Shown in pieces: positions 63,968-64,000 of a DNA stretch of 64,000 bases. Made by a program: the position numbers and the translations under genes. A model generated the notes under the pieces. The model was not told the DNA's origin. It saw only the letters and a program-made list of their open reading frames with translations, and made no database searches. Every line of letters starts with the position of its first letter. Within the stretch, counting starts at the first letter, position 1. Origin of the DNA: Shewanella oneidensis MR-1 (GTDB lineage Bacteria; Pseudomonadota; Gammaproteobacteria; Enterobacterales; Shewanellaceae); the NCBI RefSeq assembly GCF_000146165.2, contig NC_004347.2, positions 4,263,029-4,327,028 on the forward strand, in the 5' to 3' direction.

Positions 63968-64000
63968 ACTGCCTCCTACCGAAGTTTGTGTCTTATCATC

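Overview
The window looks like a chromosomal segment of a marine or sediment gammaproteobacterium, almost certainly a Shewanella close to S. oneidensis. The reasons are a complete-looking MSHA type IV pilus cluster, a monoheme cytochrome plus DUF3373 barrel plus octaheme tetrathionate reductase module, the priA-argS-SPOR order, and possible FNR/CRP-type sites. This assignment rests on gene content recognised by eye; no database search was run.

Region 1 (1-14.1 kb, minus strand) is the MSHA pilus locus. In transcription order it runs csrD-like (mshH position), mshI, a PilN-like gene, mshJ, K, L, M, N, E, G, F, B, A, C and the start of mshD. Most genes overlap by 4 bases or lie within 30 bases of each other. 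A strong hairpin terminator after the major pilin gene mshA probably separates it from the minor pilins mshC and mshD. Region 2 (14.2-27.6 kb) is housekeeping: malic enzyme, L31, a FimV-like protein, PriA, ArgS, an FtsN-like SPOR protein, a small unknown protein, an NfeD/two-SPFH membrane operon, a Tsx-like nucleoside channel and uridine phosphorylase. The last two converge on a shared terminator and suit a nucleoside uptake and salvage pair.

Region 3 (27.9-35.3 kb) holds a DUF465 protein, a complete IS4-family insertion sequence, an ornithine/lysine decarboxylase, an exported protein of unknown function, a Sel1/TPR protein, and a divergent LysR regulator/SDR oxidoreductase pair. Region 4 (35.3-39.6 kb) is a respiratory module: monoheme cytochrome c, DUF3373 outer-membrane barrel and octaheme cytochrome (Otr).

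Region 5 (39.7-61.7 kb) is the accessory highlight. An EAL phosphodiesterase is transcribed away from a type I secretion operon: two ABC half-transporters with unusually degenerate nucleotide-binding sites, an HlyD-type adaptor, and one 15-kb gene for a 5020-residue adhesin. The adhesin carries roughly 35 VCBS/cadherin-like repeats, one jelly-roll-like domain, and four scattered copies of a domain I do not recognise, marked by an HDxGD-like motif. GC content rises from about 45% near the start of the gene to about 73% in its interior and falls to about 33% at its end (hand counts of single lines), so the interior looks imported between native ends. MshE (c-di-GMP-binding family), the CsrD-like protein and the EAL enzyme all point to c-di-GMP/Csr control of surface attachment.

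Region 6 (61.7-64 kb) has a molybdate/sulfate-type permease and a polysaccharide deacetylase-family protein. I see no tRNA, rRNA or CRISPR array.
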